From NCBI GenBank assembly GCA_964020155.1, contig OZ026558.1, forward strand, positions 3,220,074-3,284,073: a stretch of 64,000 bases of DNA. Reading direction: 5' to 3'. The translations under genes and the position numbers were made by a program. Source of the stretch: Chondrilla cf. caribensis (Eukaryota > Porifera > Demospongiae > Chondrillida > Chondrillidae). The notes beneath the pieces were generated by a model. That model made no database searches, was not told where the DNA came from, and was given only the letters and a program-made list of their open reading frames with translations. Below are positions 28,775 to 41,430 of the stretch, piece after piece (position 1 is the first letter of the stretch; every line of letters starts with the position of its first letter).

Positions 28775-30016
28775 TTACATCACCCAAATTTCCAATTGAT
28801 CGATGAATACATTTTCATTCCCAACTCCCTGATCACTACACAATCGCACGTGGATGTCGTCAGAGGATGGAGGTACTTTACGATGGAACCAACCGTAGCG
28901 GTCACAACATCTGTTACCCTCAATGCAATTGCGACCATCCCATAATGGATCCTCCCAAACTACTCTGTTATAGATGTTGGTCCCAGGGAAGCCACTCTCG
29001 CAGTAGTAATTGTCACCAACAAACTGTGGAGGATTTGATCGCCGCATATTAGTAGGTACTGAACAGGGACACCGGGATGTAGTATATCTTGATTGTTCAT
29101 TGATACCTACAGCATAGGTCCAGAGGTGTCTGAGAGGCTGTCCTTGAGTTATTGAGATACCATCCACGTAATAACCAGCTATGGACAGACGTGCAGGAGC
29201 AGATTTTGTATTAATCAAATCAAATGCATCCATACTGTAGTACTGGTATCCTCTCACTCTCCCACACACATGGCTGTAATTATTACCATTAATATAAGAC
29301 AGCTTTGAACATCCTGGACCAGTAGTCCTTCCACATGCAGTCTGTCCAGTTGTAGTGTTGGTCACAGTACGTAAACTAGATGGACAGGAGTCAGCCTGTA
29401 TAGTATCAAGGTGTGCAATTCTTCTCCAATAACCAAGTATTCCACACTTGAATTGCTTCAATTTGTTCAAAGTTGCATTCATCACCTCAAGTTCTGCCAT
29501 TACTGTTCTCAGCACAGTTCGGTCGCTTGATTGCATCTGCTGTAGTAAATTCTGGACAGTTTCAGTTAAAGTTAAGTTTACTTCTCCAAATACAGAGTCA
29601 TACACACTGTTTGCAATGCGATTGAATTCTTCTTTATCCAAAACAGTGTCTCCTGGTTCACCCTGCAGACCTCTTGAACCAGGAGGACCAGGCAGACCGG
29701 GGGGACCTTGTGAACCATCAGGACCGGGGTGACCTCTTGGACCGATAAAACCTGGCAAACCAGGGGGACCAACTGGACCTTCAATACCTTCAAAACCCTG
29801 TGCACCCTTCTTTCCTTTGTTTCCTATTTCTCCTTTGAGACCTCTGGGTCCAGCTGGTCCAATGTCTCCTGTATCTCCTTTTGGTCCAGGAACACCTCGT
29901 ACAGCTACATTCAGACTGACTTCTCCTGTTGGATTCTCAATGCACTGTGTGTCATTCTGTGAGACGACATTGGTCACAAGACAGCCAATGACCAAAGGAA
30001 GCAAGACCGAGAACAT
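28775..30016 (-). CDS. Secreted collagen-stalk protein with C-terminal Cys-rich domain (full length)
   Basis: 413 residues in one exon from ATG 30016 ([20 protein letters not shown] signal peptide); six codons further upstream are open but begin with GTG. 28 uninterrupted Gly-X-Y triplets, heptad-like linker, then the Cys-rich domain with [60 protein letters not shown] and the end QLEIWVM. Compared with the 21.2 kb gene it differs mainly around 240-330 of the protein ([29 protein letters not shown]), where the paralogues are generally most variable. It shares this variable segment with the 37.5 kb gene, which suggests gene conversion. Core promoter TATTTAA on the minus strand at 30083-30089. 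Confidence 0.88.
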   Translation of the reverse strand: MFSVLLPLVIGCLVTNVVSQNDTQCIENPTGEVSLNVAVRGVPGPKGDTGDIGPAGPRGLKGEIGNKGKKGAQGFEGIEGPVGPPGLPGFIGPRGHPGPDGSQGPPGLPGPPGSRGLQGEPGDTVLDKEEFNRIANSVYDSVFGEVNLTLTETVQNLLQQMQSSDRTVLRTVMAELEVMNATLNKLKQFKCGILGYWRRIAHLDTIQADSCPSSLRTVTNTTTGQTACGRTTGPGCSKLSYINGNNYSHVCGRVRGYQYYSMDAFDLINTKSAPARLSIAGYYVDGISITQGQPLRHLWTYAVGINEQSRYTTSRCPCSVPTNMRRSNPPQFVGDNYYCESGFPGTNIYNRVVWEDPLWDGRNCIEGNRCCDRYGWFHRKVPPSSDDIHVRLCSDQGVGNENVFIDQLEIWVM

Positions 30017-30082
30017 AACAGGTCTACTGTTCACAGATCCAATACCTTAATCTTGCTAACTGAAATGCAGCTAGCTGGTACC

Positions 30083-30089
30083 TTAAATA
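30083..30089 (-). promoter_or_regulatory. TATA-like box of the 28.8 kb gene
   Basis: TATTTAA on the minus strand, about 67 bases upstream of the ATG. Unlike the other intact members the GGCAGG element is not kept beside it (GGTACC instead). Confidence 0.4.
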
Positions 30090-30339
30090 CAGTGACATGC
30101 TTCTTTATATGGGTGTATATACCTATGAATATTCATAATTTGTACACATCAAGACTGCAGAGGTTACCATAGATAACTGTTAGATATTATGTTTCTTGAA
30201 ATGTATTAATGCATAATATGTATATGTAGTACCTTAATCATGTCTCATTTGTACCTTGTTAGTTAACATGCCCACTGTTTTTTTTAGTGGTGGCAATCAC
30301 AAAATCAGGTATCAGTGCATTTCAATCGATTGTTCAATT

Positions 30340-31800
30340 GAGGAAAAATTTAACATAATAGTGGTGGGGAAACCATGAAATTGTCTAGTCAGCTGCATTA
30401 GTGAACCTGCTAGCCATTGAAACCATTCAAATGGACCATTAGCACTACTTCAAAGACAAGGTTCATGAACCAGTTGGTCATAATAAACATGTTGACACAT
30501 TTCATTCCCATCGATTGAGTAAATTGTAACAGTGGTTTCCCTATGTCCTGGTGTGCTTAGACAGTATTATTCAATAGTACATCAAACATGTAATAAATGT
30601 GAAACAATTACATTGTCAATTTGCTAGCACTACTATTAAAATGATTAATCATCCCAGCATCAATTCATATACACAGGGTGTAGTATGTAGTGTCTTTATG
30701 AAAAACTCATGCATGTGTTGACACTGAATAGTGGACAATCATTAGAAATCAAGTCACCAGTTCGTTTGAAGCATGTAATTAGTCAGTTGTCACCTATACT
30801 CATGTAGTAGTGTACATGACCATCATAATACGCATATGAAATTTTATCCAATACCAATACTGTAACATCAAACATAATAATGAAAGGAAACCATGGAATT
30901 GTCTACGCAGCAGCATTAGTGAACCTGCTAGCCATTGAAACCATTCAAATGGACCATTAGCACTACTTCAAAGACAAGGTTCATGAACCAGTTGGTCATA
31001 ATAAACATGTTGACGCATTTCATTCCCATCAGGTGAGTGAATTGTAACTGTGGTTTCCCTATGTATGTCCTAAGCTTGTCATGCTTGGGAACTATCACAC
31101 AATAGTACATCAAACATAGTTGTATAATAAATGTGAACCAATAAATTGTCTATTTGTTGGACTACTATTGATAATCAGCTTTGATTTTAAAACTCATCAA
31201 TAAGTCTTTCATTGTCCCAGCATTTATTTATATATTACACAGGGTGTATTACTGAATGTAGTCTCTACAGGAAATGCATGCATGTGTTTACACTGAATAG
31301 TGGATGTTTGTAAGAAATCAAGTCACCAGTTAGTTTAAAGCATGGGATTACTAGTTATATTTGCTATGTGCTCATGTTCTATTGTACATAACCACCATGT
31401 GCATATAGAGCTTTAATTATTCCATACTACATCAAACCTAATCATATATATAAGGAATATACAGAATTGTTTACTCGGCAGGTATAATTTGTGAACCTGT
31501 TGGCCCTCATGGATCAAAACCATTGAAGTTAACTAATAGCACTACTTCAAAGACAAGGTTACTGAACCAATAGGGTATAATAAACATGTTGACACATTTC
31601 ATTCCTATTGCTGGAGTTGATTTTCACAGTGGTTTCTCTATGTCCTGGTGTGCTTATAATATCATTCATTTAAGGGTACATCGAACATATAATAAATGTG
31701 AACCAATGAAACTGTCTACTCAACAGCCTTCATTAGTGAACCTGCTGACACTTGAATACATTAAATGAAGCATTAGCAAAGTTCAGAAGTGTTAGCCAGT
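30340..31800. repeat. Three to four tandem copies of a dispersed ~530-base repeat
   Basis: Copies start near 30365, 30890, 31460 and 31705 and share AACATGTTGACACATTTCATT, GAACCAGTTGGTCATAATAA and CTATGTCCTGGTGTGCTTA. Other copies lie at about 55310-55500, 55830-56020, 59335-59530, 59870-60070 and 60100-60200. On the minus strand the core translates to a short Cys-containing string (GMKC then TNWFMNL), related to the 3' half of the exon at 55379-55651. Probably degenerate copies of a small gene. Confidence 0.6.
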
Positions 31801-32600
31801 CCTCACATTCATAATCATAATCACACCCTCCTACAAAATAACATATTACATTGTGCATAACTTCACAATGTTCCACCAACATGTACATGCAAAGATCTCA
31901 TACCAAATGTATGGACTGTGTGATATTGTAAATGCAGTATGTACTCTTAGAATTGTACATTCTTTATTCATAGTAGATGCAATTTCAAATCTTATTCTGA
32001 CACACTAAAGAGGAACTAACAGCAAAATTTTCTACCTGCCAATTCTAAGTCATACATTTCTATATCAGGTTTTAGAAACATTAATACAACAACCCCAGTA
32101 GTATATGACCATGCACAATGAATGTCGCATCTTTTAGGGTTTTTCTTTTTCCGCCCTTCTTTTCTTATTTCTGAATCATTTTTATTAGTGTTTGTTCTCC
32201 AGACAAGATGTTTTAGAAACATTGATACGGCAACCCCAGTACCATGCAATCACCAGGAAAGTCACACTTTTAGGGTTTGTCTTTTCCCTTATTTCATTTT
32301 TATTAGTGCTTTTTCTCTAGACATAATTCAAAGTGCAATTGCTAGTTGTAACCGAAATCACTGTGACAAATTAAAATTGATTACTTTGAAAAAAAACCCA
32401 ACAAAACTGAGCTAATTTTATATAATATTATGGTGACAGTTTCATAATAATAATGAGCCAATCCAGTGGAGGTGGAACATAGGCTCCAAACTATCTCAAA
32501 TGGTATGGTCAGCTAGACCTGTGGCTATCCTGTCTCCAGTGGCAGGTTCACTCACAGCCATTCCATAACATTCTTTTAGCCTATAGCGGATACTGAACAC
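31800..32600. repeat. Repeat block collinear with 60200-60790
   Basis: Matches 60200-60790 in order (TTCTGACACACTAAAGAGGAACTA, ATATCAGGTTT, CAACCCCAGTA). Contains an internal duplication of about 110 bases (32050-32160 against 32195-32330). 32600-34060 after it is AT-rich with no supported gene. Confidence 0.55.
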
Positions 32601-34124
32601 CATTTAAGACAATAATGACATAATTGTGGACATGTATGTATGTCATATGTATACATATTGTATGCAAATATATAATGCACGTATTCATATTTGGATAAAT
32701 AAGTACTGCAGACTTTCCCTATGAAGAGAAGAAGACCCTAGACTGGAAATGGCATTGCCACGTTGAATAGTGTCCATGAAAAATGATCAGTATTTGTTCA
32801 GTTGATGTCCCATGGCCATGGAAATATAATAATCCCGCCTTGTACTACGCTCTATTTCATCATTTCACACAGGTCTGGATGGGGACTAGCAGCCACATAA
32901 ATCTGAAGACAATGCTCTCCCACGGTGACCAGCCAAATATTTGATTTTCCTGCTGGTCACCACAGCCACCCACTGTACCTGTGGCATATCATAGCATGAA
33001 TACATGTACATCCTATTATATATTTTGGCCCATTTACCTTAACCCAGTGTCCATATCCGATATGTATTATATAGCTATTCATATAATTAAAATTAATATC
33101 TATCATACTTTTGTATGTACGGATACTATTATTTTGGGGACCAGACAGGTAATTTGGCATTTCTCACGTGTCATCATAGGCTACCATGTCTATATCACAC
33201 ACGTACTGATGTGTGCACACTAACTTAGATGTACTAAGTGGTGTCAAGCAAGAAAATTAGAAGTAATTTTAATTATCTCTGCTCCCTACGTCCTCTCCAG
33301 TATTCATGTGATGATCATAGCCCAAATACTGATCCATGTACACCCTGCTAGAGGTGGTAAGGACCTGGTGGTGACCAACAAGTTATTCTTATGCTGACCA
33401 ATACAACCTCTCCAGTATGTGTGATATGTATAATAATATACATATACAATTGTATGCACACTGTATGTGTATGTATATATGCATTTGTGTATATGCATGA
33501 ATGTACACACAACAGTTATTCCTACATTTCCTTTTGTAGATGTTGAAATTGGCATTGGAATCATACCATTGCATGCATTTTGTCCTCTTGTAGACTGTTG
33601 AGGGAATTTACTCATATATAGGATAACCTTTTGTGTGACACTTTTAATGTACTTGTTTGTGAATATTATTTTATTATAAATTTGATTATTTTTCATTCTG
33701 ACTCAGTGATGTGTGCATGCTTTTGTGTATTCCATAACGGTATCTTCATTATCTCTTATCATATTTTGAAACTGATATCGAACACTTTGCACCAACTGTT
33801 TGGTGAAAGATGTACTTATTCCTTCTTTGTCTAATTAGCAAGGTGTTCAGGTTACATCCCATGAGTAATTTGAAAGTTCATTGCATTCAGGTATGCACTA
33901 TTATGTACTGATTTGTTTATGAAACTCCACTGTTAGCATAATATTATATACAATATGTATCAGGATTATATAGGCATAACATTAATTTTATAATGGATAA
34001 TATATAGTGAGTACTGTATAAATAGCTATAAATGACAGTGTGTGTCACTGAATCTTCACTGAAGATCTTAATTTGAATCACTGCATACTTTGTCAGTATA
34101 CTGGTGTGGTGTTACTGGAACAAT

Positions 34125-34481
34125 ATGTTCACCCTATCCCTGTCTGTGCTGTTCTCCATTGCCGTCAATGTCTTCACTTTGGGAAAGAGAGTGCAGGAAC
34201 ACAGCAAGTGTCTGTCCACCTTGAAAGACATCCAAGAGGCCTATCTCAGGGGAGACTACTATCCTACCGATGTGGAGAATTCTGTATTTGATCTTCATAT
34301 AATCCATAGATATCAGAGGGGAGTAGCTATAACTAGCGGATTTTATATTGTTCCCAAATTAGAGAACCGTAATTGCTCCACAAATTCCGGGATAACCTGC
34401 GAACAAAAAGGACTATCCAAGTCTAAGATGGTGTACCCTCTTATATCCACCTGTCTATGTGCCAAGAATAAAGGGAAACGG
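34125..34481 (+). CDS. Small secreted Cys-containing protein, exon 1; possible interleukin-17-like cytokine
   Basis: ATG 34125 opens a signal peptide (MFTLSLSVLFSIAVNVFTLG), then about 100 residues ending in KNKGKR, followed exactly by a donor GTAAGA at 34482 (phase 0). The end of the exon has the spacing NCSTN, then YPLISTCLCAK, which recalls the IL-17 region NRSTSPW, RYP and A-K-C-x-x-x-x-C. A possible last exon lies at 35439-35555, with SATCECVTTP resembling the IL-17 ending VGCTCVTP. The central piece normally between them is not found, so the gene model is incomplete. The exon itself is well supported by signal peptide plus donor; the family is only suggested. IL-17 proteins are secreted cystine-knot cytokines. 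Confidence 0.5.
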
Positions 34482-34944
34482 GTAAGATACGAGTAAGAAC
34501 GGGTGTCCCAAATTAGATGGTGTCCCAGAATAGAATCCAGCCCCTATACTAACACTGATAGGAAATTCCTATAATAACATTTCGCATCAAAGTTAATTGT
34601 TTGTGACTATGATTTTCAAGTTGTTCTGTTATTGAGACATATATAGTACTACTATACTAGTGTAGGTTAGCATACAAAATGCAAGAGCCTTGCTTGATAT
34701 TATTGGGATATATGGGAACATGATACAGTGCATGTGACAGGGGATGGCTGGTTCCATGCATATAGCATGCGCTGTGACTGTGCCTAGTGAGTAGTGAGGA
34801 ATTGTATATAAAGTTTGGCAAGAATCAATAATCATGAGTGTATTCAACCAGACAAACAAAAAAACTGAGTCACTGATGTCATGTTTTCACATTGCATTAG
34901 GAATTTACATTTGCATCTATGTTTGGTGTGCTATGGTGGGTGTT

Positions 34945-35370
34945 TCAGAGACAATTGAGCCAACTGTTGGACCTAAACTATGATCCAAAATTTAAATTCA
35001 AAACTGCAGTTTGGATCTTACCTTTGCTGCCTAACTATTCCAATTTAGTTCTAATTTAAATTCAATAATGCAGTTTGAGTCTGAGCTACCCCAGACTGCT
35101 GTCCACACAGATTAATTCAAAATGGCAGTTTGATCTAATCTAAGGCTTCAGGTGAAGCCATTCACCACAACAACAGTTGAGCTGATTTCTGTTAACATTC
35201 ATTAACGCACCAAATCCAACCAAGGATAATAGCCCTATTATGTTCTTCCTCAAACGAACACTGGAAACACAGTTTGACCTATTTCATCCAAGAGTTGTAG
35301 ACCGCATCAAAGCACTGGGGAGTGAATTTTAGCACGAGAATTACAAGTCAAAGATCATTGAGACCAGAAT
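34945..35370. repeat. Dispersed repeat, related to 18870-19268 and 51585-51785
   Basis: Shares CTAATTTAAATTCAA, CAGTTTGACCTA and AATTACAAGTCAAAGAT with 18870-19268; similarity stops near 35375. Confidence 0.55.
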
Positions 35371-35438
35371 CAGTACAATTGAAATTAGACGAAATCTGGA
35401 GATTCCACATAGATTATGTAAAGGAATTGGGAACTCCA

Positions 35439-35555
35439 ACAATCGATATCAGCATCATTCCAGTTCACAATGTGTGTGCTTCAGCTACTTGTGAATGTGT
35501 TACAACCCCATCCACCAGTGTTATGCACAATTTAGATATTACAACTACCCTGTAG
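35439..35555 (+). CDS. Candidate terminal exon of the 34.1 kb gene
   Basis: Follows TATGTAAAG (a possible acceptor) and reads ELGTPTIDISIIPVHNVC, then ASATCECVTTPSTSV, to TAG at 35553-35555. The CxC pattern near the C-terminus and phase-0 compatibility with exon 1 are the reasons for linking it. The open frame also extends upstream into a dispersed repeat, so chance is possible. Confidence 0.3.
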   Translation, partial: TIDISIIPVHNVCASATCECVTTPSTSVMHNLDITTTL

Positions 35556-35941
35556 ATACTGACCACCACTTCACAAAGTACATGTACAACATCCAAAATT
35601 GTACAATCACAGTCTGGTGATATCTGAGTAGGATCTGTAAGTGATGCAGTGGATAGGTTTACATACAACTTGGGACTATGTATGTGTGCAGTTATATAGA
35701 GAGTAGTTTTGTTTATAAGCGAGGGAAAGTGTAGTATCTGTCTCTATATTAATCATCCTCAGTTACTATTATCACTTATTCACGGTATAAAATTGATTGT
35801 TAGCTTCATATAGTCAGTTGTGTGTGAGAAGTTTGCTCTTAGTAGTAATAACTCCAACATGTAGTCAATGAAGCTATTCGATCCATGACAATACTAGGAT
35901 GGTAGAGGCTGAATGACATTGTAACATGCGTTTCTTTCCAG

Positions 35942-36117
35942 GAGGCCTCAAATGAATTGTGTGAAGCAATCACTCTCCTGTGCAAGAGACCATTTACTGA
36001 ATATGTTGATCCTGCTGGGCTTCAGACCCTCATCGCAAGTCGGGTGATAGCCCTGGACAAAAACCAAGGTGTGCGACCACTTGGTATTGGTGAATGCCTC
36101 AGACGATTGACAAAGTA
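35942..36117 (+). pseudogene. Reverse transcriptase fragment
   Basis: Reads EASNELCEAITLLCKRPFTE, then LIASRVIALDKNQGVRPLGI and GECLRRLTK before a stop. The core LDKN-G-VRP-GIGE-RR is a hallmark of reverse transcriptases of non-LTR or related retroelements (fingers region). Further frames downstream (to about 36360) may continue it with frameshifts. No endonuclease or complete palm motif is visible, so it is a dead fragment. Confidence 0.65.
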
Positions 36118-36384
36118 GCTGTGCAATCCATCAAGATGGACATCCTCCAAGTTATTATGCTTGTCTCGTGGCCAGCTGTGAAGCTATATATCATCCATCC
36201 AGGCTTTCCGCAATGCTTTATATCTGCGTTATGGAGGGTCCCTCAGATATCCTTCAACACACTGTGCCTGTGAGACCCCCTTCAACATTAATCATGCATT
36301 TAGTTGCACTAAGGGGGCTTTCCCTAGCATCAGGCACAACAAGATCATGCTATTGAATAGGGATTTTGGACTGCGAAGTTTCTA

Positions 36385-36563
36385 ACTGTTGCTGGGAAAA
36401 ATCCGTTTGGATTCAGGAGCGTTTAAAAACGCAGTCTGGTGAAGAGAGTTCTTCATCTGGACGTTTCAACCCTGTGGGTCGTCTTCAGCAGACTGAAGAA
36501 CTCTCTTCACCAGACTGTGTTTTTAAACGCTCCTGAATCCAAACGGATTTTCCCAGCAACAGT
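36385..36563. repeat. Long hairpin: ~70-base inverted repeat with ~38-base loop
   Basis: The arms 36385-36455 and 36494-36563 are complementary with about one mismatch and one single-base indel; each contains TTTGGATTCAGGAGCGTTTA or its complement. The loop includes ACGTTTCAACCCTGTGGGTC. The near identity of the arms means a recent origin. It could be a foldback element or a transcribed hairpin. Confidence 0.8.
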
Positions 36564-37058
36564 AAGATCATGCTACCGCAAACATGAAAAGGACAAGAGG
36601 AGGAAATACAAACAGTGAGTAATTGATGTTGAAGATAGGACATTTACACCCTTTATCATGTCCTCACATGGTGGTCGTTGCTATTATTAATGTTATTATT
36701 ATTATATTGTATTGTTTATTATTATCATAATTGCTATTAGTTATATATGGTTCATTTTGAATAATGATTTATATAGTCAGTTGTGCGTGAGATTAGAGAG
36801 TTAGTAATAACTCCAACATGAAGTCAATGAAGCCATTCAACCCATGACAATATTAGGATGGTAGAGGCTGAATGACATTTTAACATGCAGTTTATACCTA
36901 TAATTATATTCTCTGGACTGTTCATATTTACAATGTTTTTCAATAGTATATTATTTATAATAATTATGGAATGTCAAAACCATTATATACGTAATATTGA
37001 CACATCAGATAGACATCAAACATATTAGTAGTCTGTAATAGGTGGTATGTATCAATTG

Positions 37059-37280
37059 TTACATCACCCAAATTTCCAATTGATCGATGAATGCATTTTC
37101 ATTGCCAACTATCTGATCACTACACAATCGCACATTGATGTCATCAGATGATAGCGGTACTTGACGATGGAACCAACCATAACGGTCACAACAGCTGTTA
37201 CCATCAATGCAATTGTGACCATCCCATAATGGATCCTCCCAAACTACTCTGCTATAGGACTTGGTCCCAAGGAAACCACT
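37059..37280 (-). pseudogene. 3' fragment of collagen-stalk gene
   Basis: About 73 codons of the Cys-rich domain end ([34 protein letters not shown], stop TAA), open in frame, cut off at 37280. The sequence after the break (37281-37330) repeats the 3' flank at 36951-37010, so the fragment arose from a tandem duplication with the rest of the gene lost. Confidence 0.85.
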
Positions 37281-37525
37281 ATATTATTTATAATAATTAT
37301 GGAATGTCAAAACCATTATATACATAATATTGACACATCAGATAGAGTTTTGTCACCCATGTTATTGCATAAATTCATAATAATATTGCTATAGCTTTGA
37401 TAATCATAAATAAAACAATTTTCATACAAATACAAAGCAAACTGTCTTGACTATGTTGCATACTGTGGATATTATGGCAAATTCAAACACAATAATAGTC
37501 TGGAATAGGTGGTATGTATCACTTG

Positions 37526-38773
37526 TTACAACACCCAAATCTCCAACTGATCGATAAGTACATCTTCATTGAAAATTGCCTCGTCTCCACACAATCTCAA
37601 GTTGATGTCATCAGAGGATGGAGATACTTGACGATGGAACCAACCATAGCGGTCACAACAGTTGTTACCTTCAATGCAATTGTGACCATCCCATAATGGA
37701 TCTTCCCAAACTACTCTGTTATAGGACTTGGTCCCAGGGAAGCCACTCTCACAGTAGTAATTGTCACCAACAAACTGTGGAGGATTTGATCGCCGCATAT
37801 TAGTAGGTACTGAGCAGGGACATCGGGATATAGTATATCTTGATTGTTCATTGATACCTACAGCATATGTCCAGAGGTGTCTGAGAGATTGTCCTTGAGT
37901 TATTGAGATACCATCCATGTAATAACCAGCTATGGACAGACGTGTAGGAGCAGATTTTGTTGTACTCAAATCAAATGCATCCATACTGAAGTACTGGTAT
38001 CCTCTCACTCTCCCACACACATTACTATAATTATCACCAATAATAAAGGTCAGATTTGAACATCCTGGACCAGTAGTCCTTCCACATGCAGTCTGTCCAG
38101 TTGTAATGTTGGTCACAGTACGTAAACTAGATGGACAGGAGTCACCCTGTGTAGTATCAAGGTGTGCAATTTTTCTCCAATGGCCAAGTATTCCACATTT
38201 GAATTGTATATGCTTCAATAAGTTCCAAGTTGCATTCATCACCTCAAGTTCTGCCATCACAGTTCTCAGCACAGTTTGGTCACTTGATTGTATCTCCTGT
38301 CGTAAATTCTGGACAGTATCAGATAAAGTTAAATTTACTTCTCCAAATACAGAGTCATGTACACTGTTAGCAATGCGATTGAATTCTTCCTTATCCAAAA
38401 AAGTGTCTCCTGGTTCACCCTGCTGACCTCTTGAACCAGGAGGACCAGGCTGACCAGGGGGACCTCGTGGACCATCGGGTCCGGGATGACCTCTTGGACC
38501 AATTAAGCCTGGCAAACCAGGGGGACCATCTGGACCTTGAATACCTTCCAGACCTCGTGCTCCTTTCTTTCCTTTGCTTCCCATTTCTCCTTTGAGACCT
38601 CTGGGTCCAGCTGGTCCAATGTCTCCTGTATCTCCTTTTGGTCCAGGAACACCTCGTACAGCTACACTCAGACTGACTTCTCCTGTTGGATTCTCAATGC
38701 ACTGTGTGTCATTCTGTGAGACAACATTGGTCACAAGACAGCCAATGATCAGAGGAAGCAAGACAGAGTTCAT
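37526..38773 (-). CDS. Secreted collagen-stalk protein with C-terminal Cys-rich domain (full length)
   Basis: 415 residues in one exon from ATG 38773 (signal peptide [20 protein letters not shown]); upstream open codons start with GTG. 28 uninterrupted Gly-X-Y triplets at about 41-124 ([20 protein letters not shown]), linker with heptad character, Cys-rich domain with [62 protein letters not shown] and the end QLEIWVL. The N-terminal half and promoter are closest to the 21.2 kb gene, the C-terminal half to the 28.8 kb gene, so it looks like a mosaic. It heads the second copy of the large duplication together with the intact fibrinogen-domain gene. Confidence 0.88.
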   Translation of the reverse strand: MNSVLLPLIIGCLVTNVVSQNDTQCIENPTGEVSLSVAVRGVPGPKGDTGDIGPAGPRGLKGEMGSKGKKGARGLEGIQGPDGPPGLPGLIGPRGHPGPDGPRGPPGQPGPPGSRGQQGEPGDTFLDKEEFNRIANSVHDSVFGEVNLTLSDTVQNLRQEIQSSDQTVLRTVMAELEVMNATWNLLKHIQFKCGILGHWRKIAHLDTTQGDSCPSSLRTVTNITTGQTACGRTTGPGCSNLTFIIGDNYSNVCGRVRGYQYFSMDAFDLSTTKSAPTRLSIAGYYMDGISITQGQSLRHLWTYAVGINEQSRYTISRCPCSVPTNMRRSNPPQFVGDNYYCESGFPGTKSYNRVVWEDPLWDGHNCIEGNNCCDRYGWFHRQVSPSSDDINLRLCGDEAIFNEDVLIDQLEIWVL

Positions 38774-38855
38774 AGCAAGTGTAGCGTTCACGGATCGAAT
38801 GTCTCAACTATACGTCGCTAGCCAAAAGACAGCTATCTGTTCCGGCCTGCCAAGA

Positions 38856-38862
38856 TTATATA
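38856..38862 (-). promoter_or_regulatory. TATA box with GGCAGG element, 37.5 kb gene
   Basis: TATATAA on the minus strand about 83 bases upstream of the ATG, followed by TTGGCAGGCC; identical in layout to the 21.2 kb gene. Confidence 0.55.
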
Positions 38863-38869
38863 CCATGTC

Positions 38870-41010
38870 TTGTTCTCTTATATGGATTTGACTATGAATA
38901 TAATGAATATATGATAATAATCCATGGTATGCCTTTGTTACCATGGACACCATTCCACAGCATACTGTATGTGTGTAATGTATAATAATATTCTAATGTC
39001 CAGGTGTTTGTGTTTCCTTGCCATAATATATAAGTGTATACACCAATGTCTATAATGACTGTGTCTTTATAGAGAGCACAGACATTTGTAGGACACATTA
39101 AATTTTATAATCACACAAAATATACAAGATTATTCCTCATCTATAGTCCATCAGAGTGGACATGTGACACATTATTATGTATGCATTATAATAATAAATA
39201 TTATGTAGGTATATACGTATGGCATGACCTAATGCTATTGGTTGTATATCTGTGCACGTGTATTAGACGTGTTCCTGCACATGTGCTTGTGTACCTACTT
39301 TCACCTGTGTGTTTGTCTGAGTCAGCAAATTTGTACAAACTGTTTGTGTAGGGAGTGGAGGATGTGGTCCTCAAATGAAATTACCTGTAACAATTCTCGT
39401 GAACTGTTTGTTTATCATGACTACCCCAGTCATGAACTGTAGCATTATAGGAAGGTTCAATGAACATTCCTGAGATGCAGTCAGATGATCTTTGTAATGA
39501 CCTCTGCATAGGTGGTGGAACGGGGGGGGGGCGCTGCAAGGGGGTCAGTTCCCCCCCTAAGTTTGGACAGGGGGGCGTGCCCCCCTACTTTTTAAGCACA
39601 CATGTAACAACTGATCAATTTAATTGAAATTGCATAAAGTTTTGTGGATTTCAATGACAGAAGAAAGTTGTTTTTTGGTAACATTTCTGAACTGTAGTTT
39701 ACTTAGTCCTCTAATGCTGAACATTCTAAAATTTGGTGATTTGCCCGAAATCTGGCCCAATGCATTATTGGCAGAATTTAAATTTGGTGGTTTGCCAGAA
39801 AGAGTGTTGATAACTTTAAAACGCAAATGTTGATTGATGAATATTAATTTGGCAGTTATGTCCATGACCGCCAATTGCTAAATTTAAATCACCGCCAATA
39901 TTTCCAGATATACGGTATTAATATAATTTTGAATGAGCATTGGTGTTATGAACATATGCATAACATTTACTGAACACTGAGTGAAGGAGTGGCTAGTATA
40001 TGCTAATTTGGTGACTTAGTGTTCTGTACTGCACATGTACTGGACCACTGCCCCCCCTCCTAAGATTTTTATATTCTACTGCCACTGCTCTGTCATTATA
40101 TTGTAATATATTGGAACATAATATTATGCCAAACACAATGGTTTGTATACATATGTGCATACTGTAATATATAATAATGCTACACATTATGCACCTTTAT
40201 TATAATATTATTGCAATACTAATATGAGAATATATAGAATCAGTGAAATGCATTTCTGTCATATAGGATGAATGCACATACATATTGAAATTGAGTAATT
40301 ATGATGTCTGTTTACATATATGTATATGATGATTATTATTTATATGATAATATTATTTATTTTGCACATAAATGACAATAATAGGGCAGATCATGATTGG
40401 CTATTCAGACCTTCCATGACCAGCCTCAATCTCAAGGTAATTGTGCTAAACGTCATTGTTATCATTTTAAACCAAGACACAGCCATTAGAGGCAGTGATG
40501 TAAACCTCTAGACTCAATTTATTCCTAACCATATGATTAGCAGTGTTGATATGTAACACACACAAAATTATTATACATATCATAGTTGGTTTGTATGATA
40601 TTTTAAAAACAGTTGATGTAATAATAACATAATACATATTAACTTGAACGTATACATCTTAACATCTTTTGGATGTGCATGATACCTCTCATCCTCCCCA
40701 CTGTATGGTAGCTATTCTGTATGTTTGGAGACAGTTCTCAAGGCCATGTACCTTTTTACCTAATCCTTCATCATAATACTGAAGTTAGTGTAGCAAAGTA
40801 CGTGTATTTTACTTTCACTATTACAGTAATATTTCAATAGTATTATGTAATCTATGTATAATGTTGACATAATATAGTTAAGGACTAATATATATATATA
40901 TAATAATGCCCATGGTAGACTGGGTCAGTTGTACCAGTGCCGGTAGAATGCCAACAAGTGTACAGTACTATTATATCATGACAACGTAATATTAGGAGGA
41001 CATGTACAGT
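38870..41010. repeat. First half of segmental duplication, copy 2 (pairs with 22560-24720)
   Basis: Collinear with 22560-24720, with the G/C homopolymer patch at 39517-39590 and the reverse-oriented MITE ending at 39917 (TACCGTATATCTGGAAATAT on the minus strand). No gene is supported. Confidence 0.7.
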
Positions 41011-41094
41011 AGAAAAACAGCACAATTCAAGTACAGCATAGTATGTACGATTCCATTAGAATTCTCAAACAAATGCCTAAACTAAAACGTCAAT

Positions 41095-41430
41095 TCCGAT
41101 GTGGCACTCTACGGATGCTGCTAATGACAATTGGACAAGTCCAACAGTGATTGCAAGTGAACCAAAGACGTTTGTAAACAAACAAGCAAACAAACAAACA
41201 AACTGGTGGTTATAGTAAGACGTACTATTTGTACTCAATACACTGTGTGTACTGTGTGTGATGTGTGTACTGTGAGTACTGGGGGTATTTTATGTACCGT
41301 GTGTACTGTGTGTGATGTGTGTACTGTGTGTACTGGGGGTACTTTATGTACCGTGTGTACTGTATGCAGTGTGTGTACTGTGTGAATTATGTGTACAGTA
41401 TGTACTGTGTGTACTGTATAAAATGCACAC
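41095..41430. repeat. (CAAA)n plus TACTGTGTG minisatellite, array 4
   Basis: Counterpart of 24815-25200, enlarged by an internal duplication of a TACTTTATGTACCGTG-containing block. Confidence 0.75.

Larger units (their letters stand above)
35812..36893. mobile_element. Direct-repeat-flanked insert with reverse transcriptase remnant and hairpin
   Basis: 35812-35930 and 36772-36893 are diverged direct repeats (TATAGTCAGTTGTG, TAATAACTCCAACATG, GGATGGTAGAGGCTGAATGA). Between them lie a reverse transcriptase fragment and a long inverted repeat, listed separately. It could be a composite insertion or an old duplication with later insertions. Confidence 0.5.
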
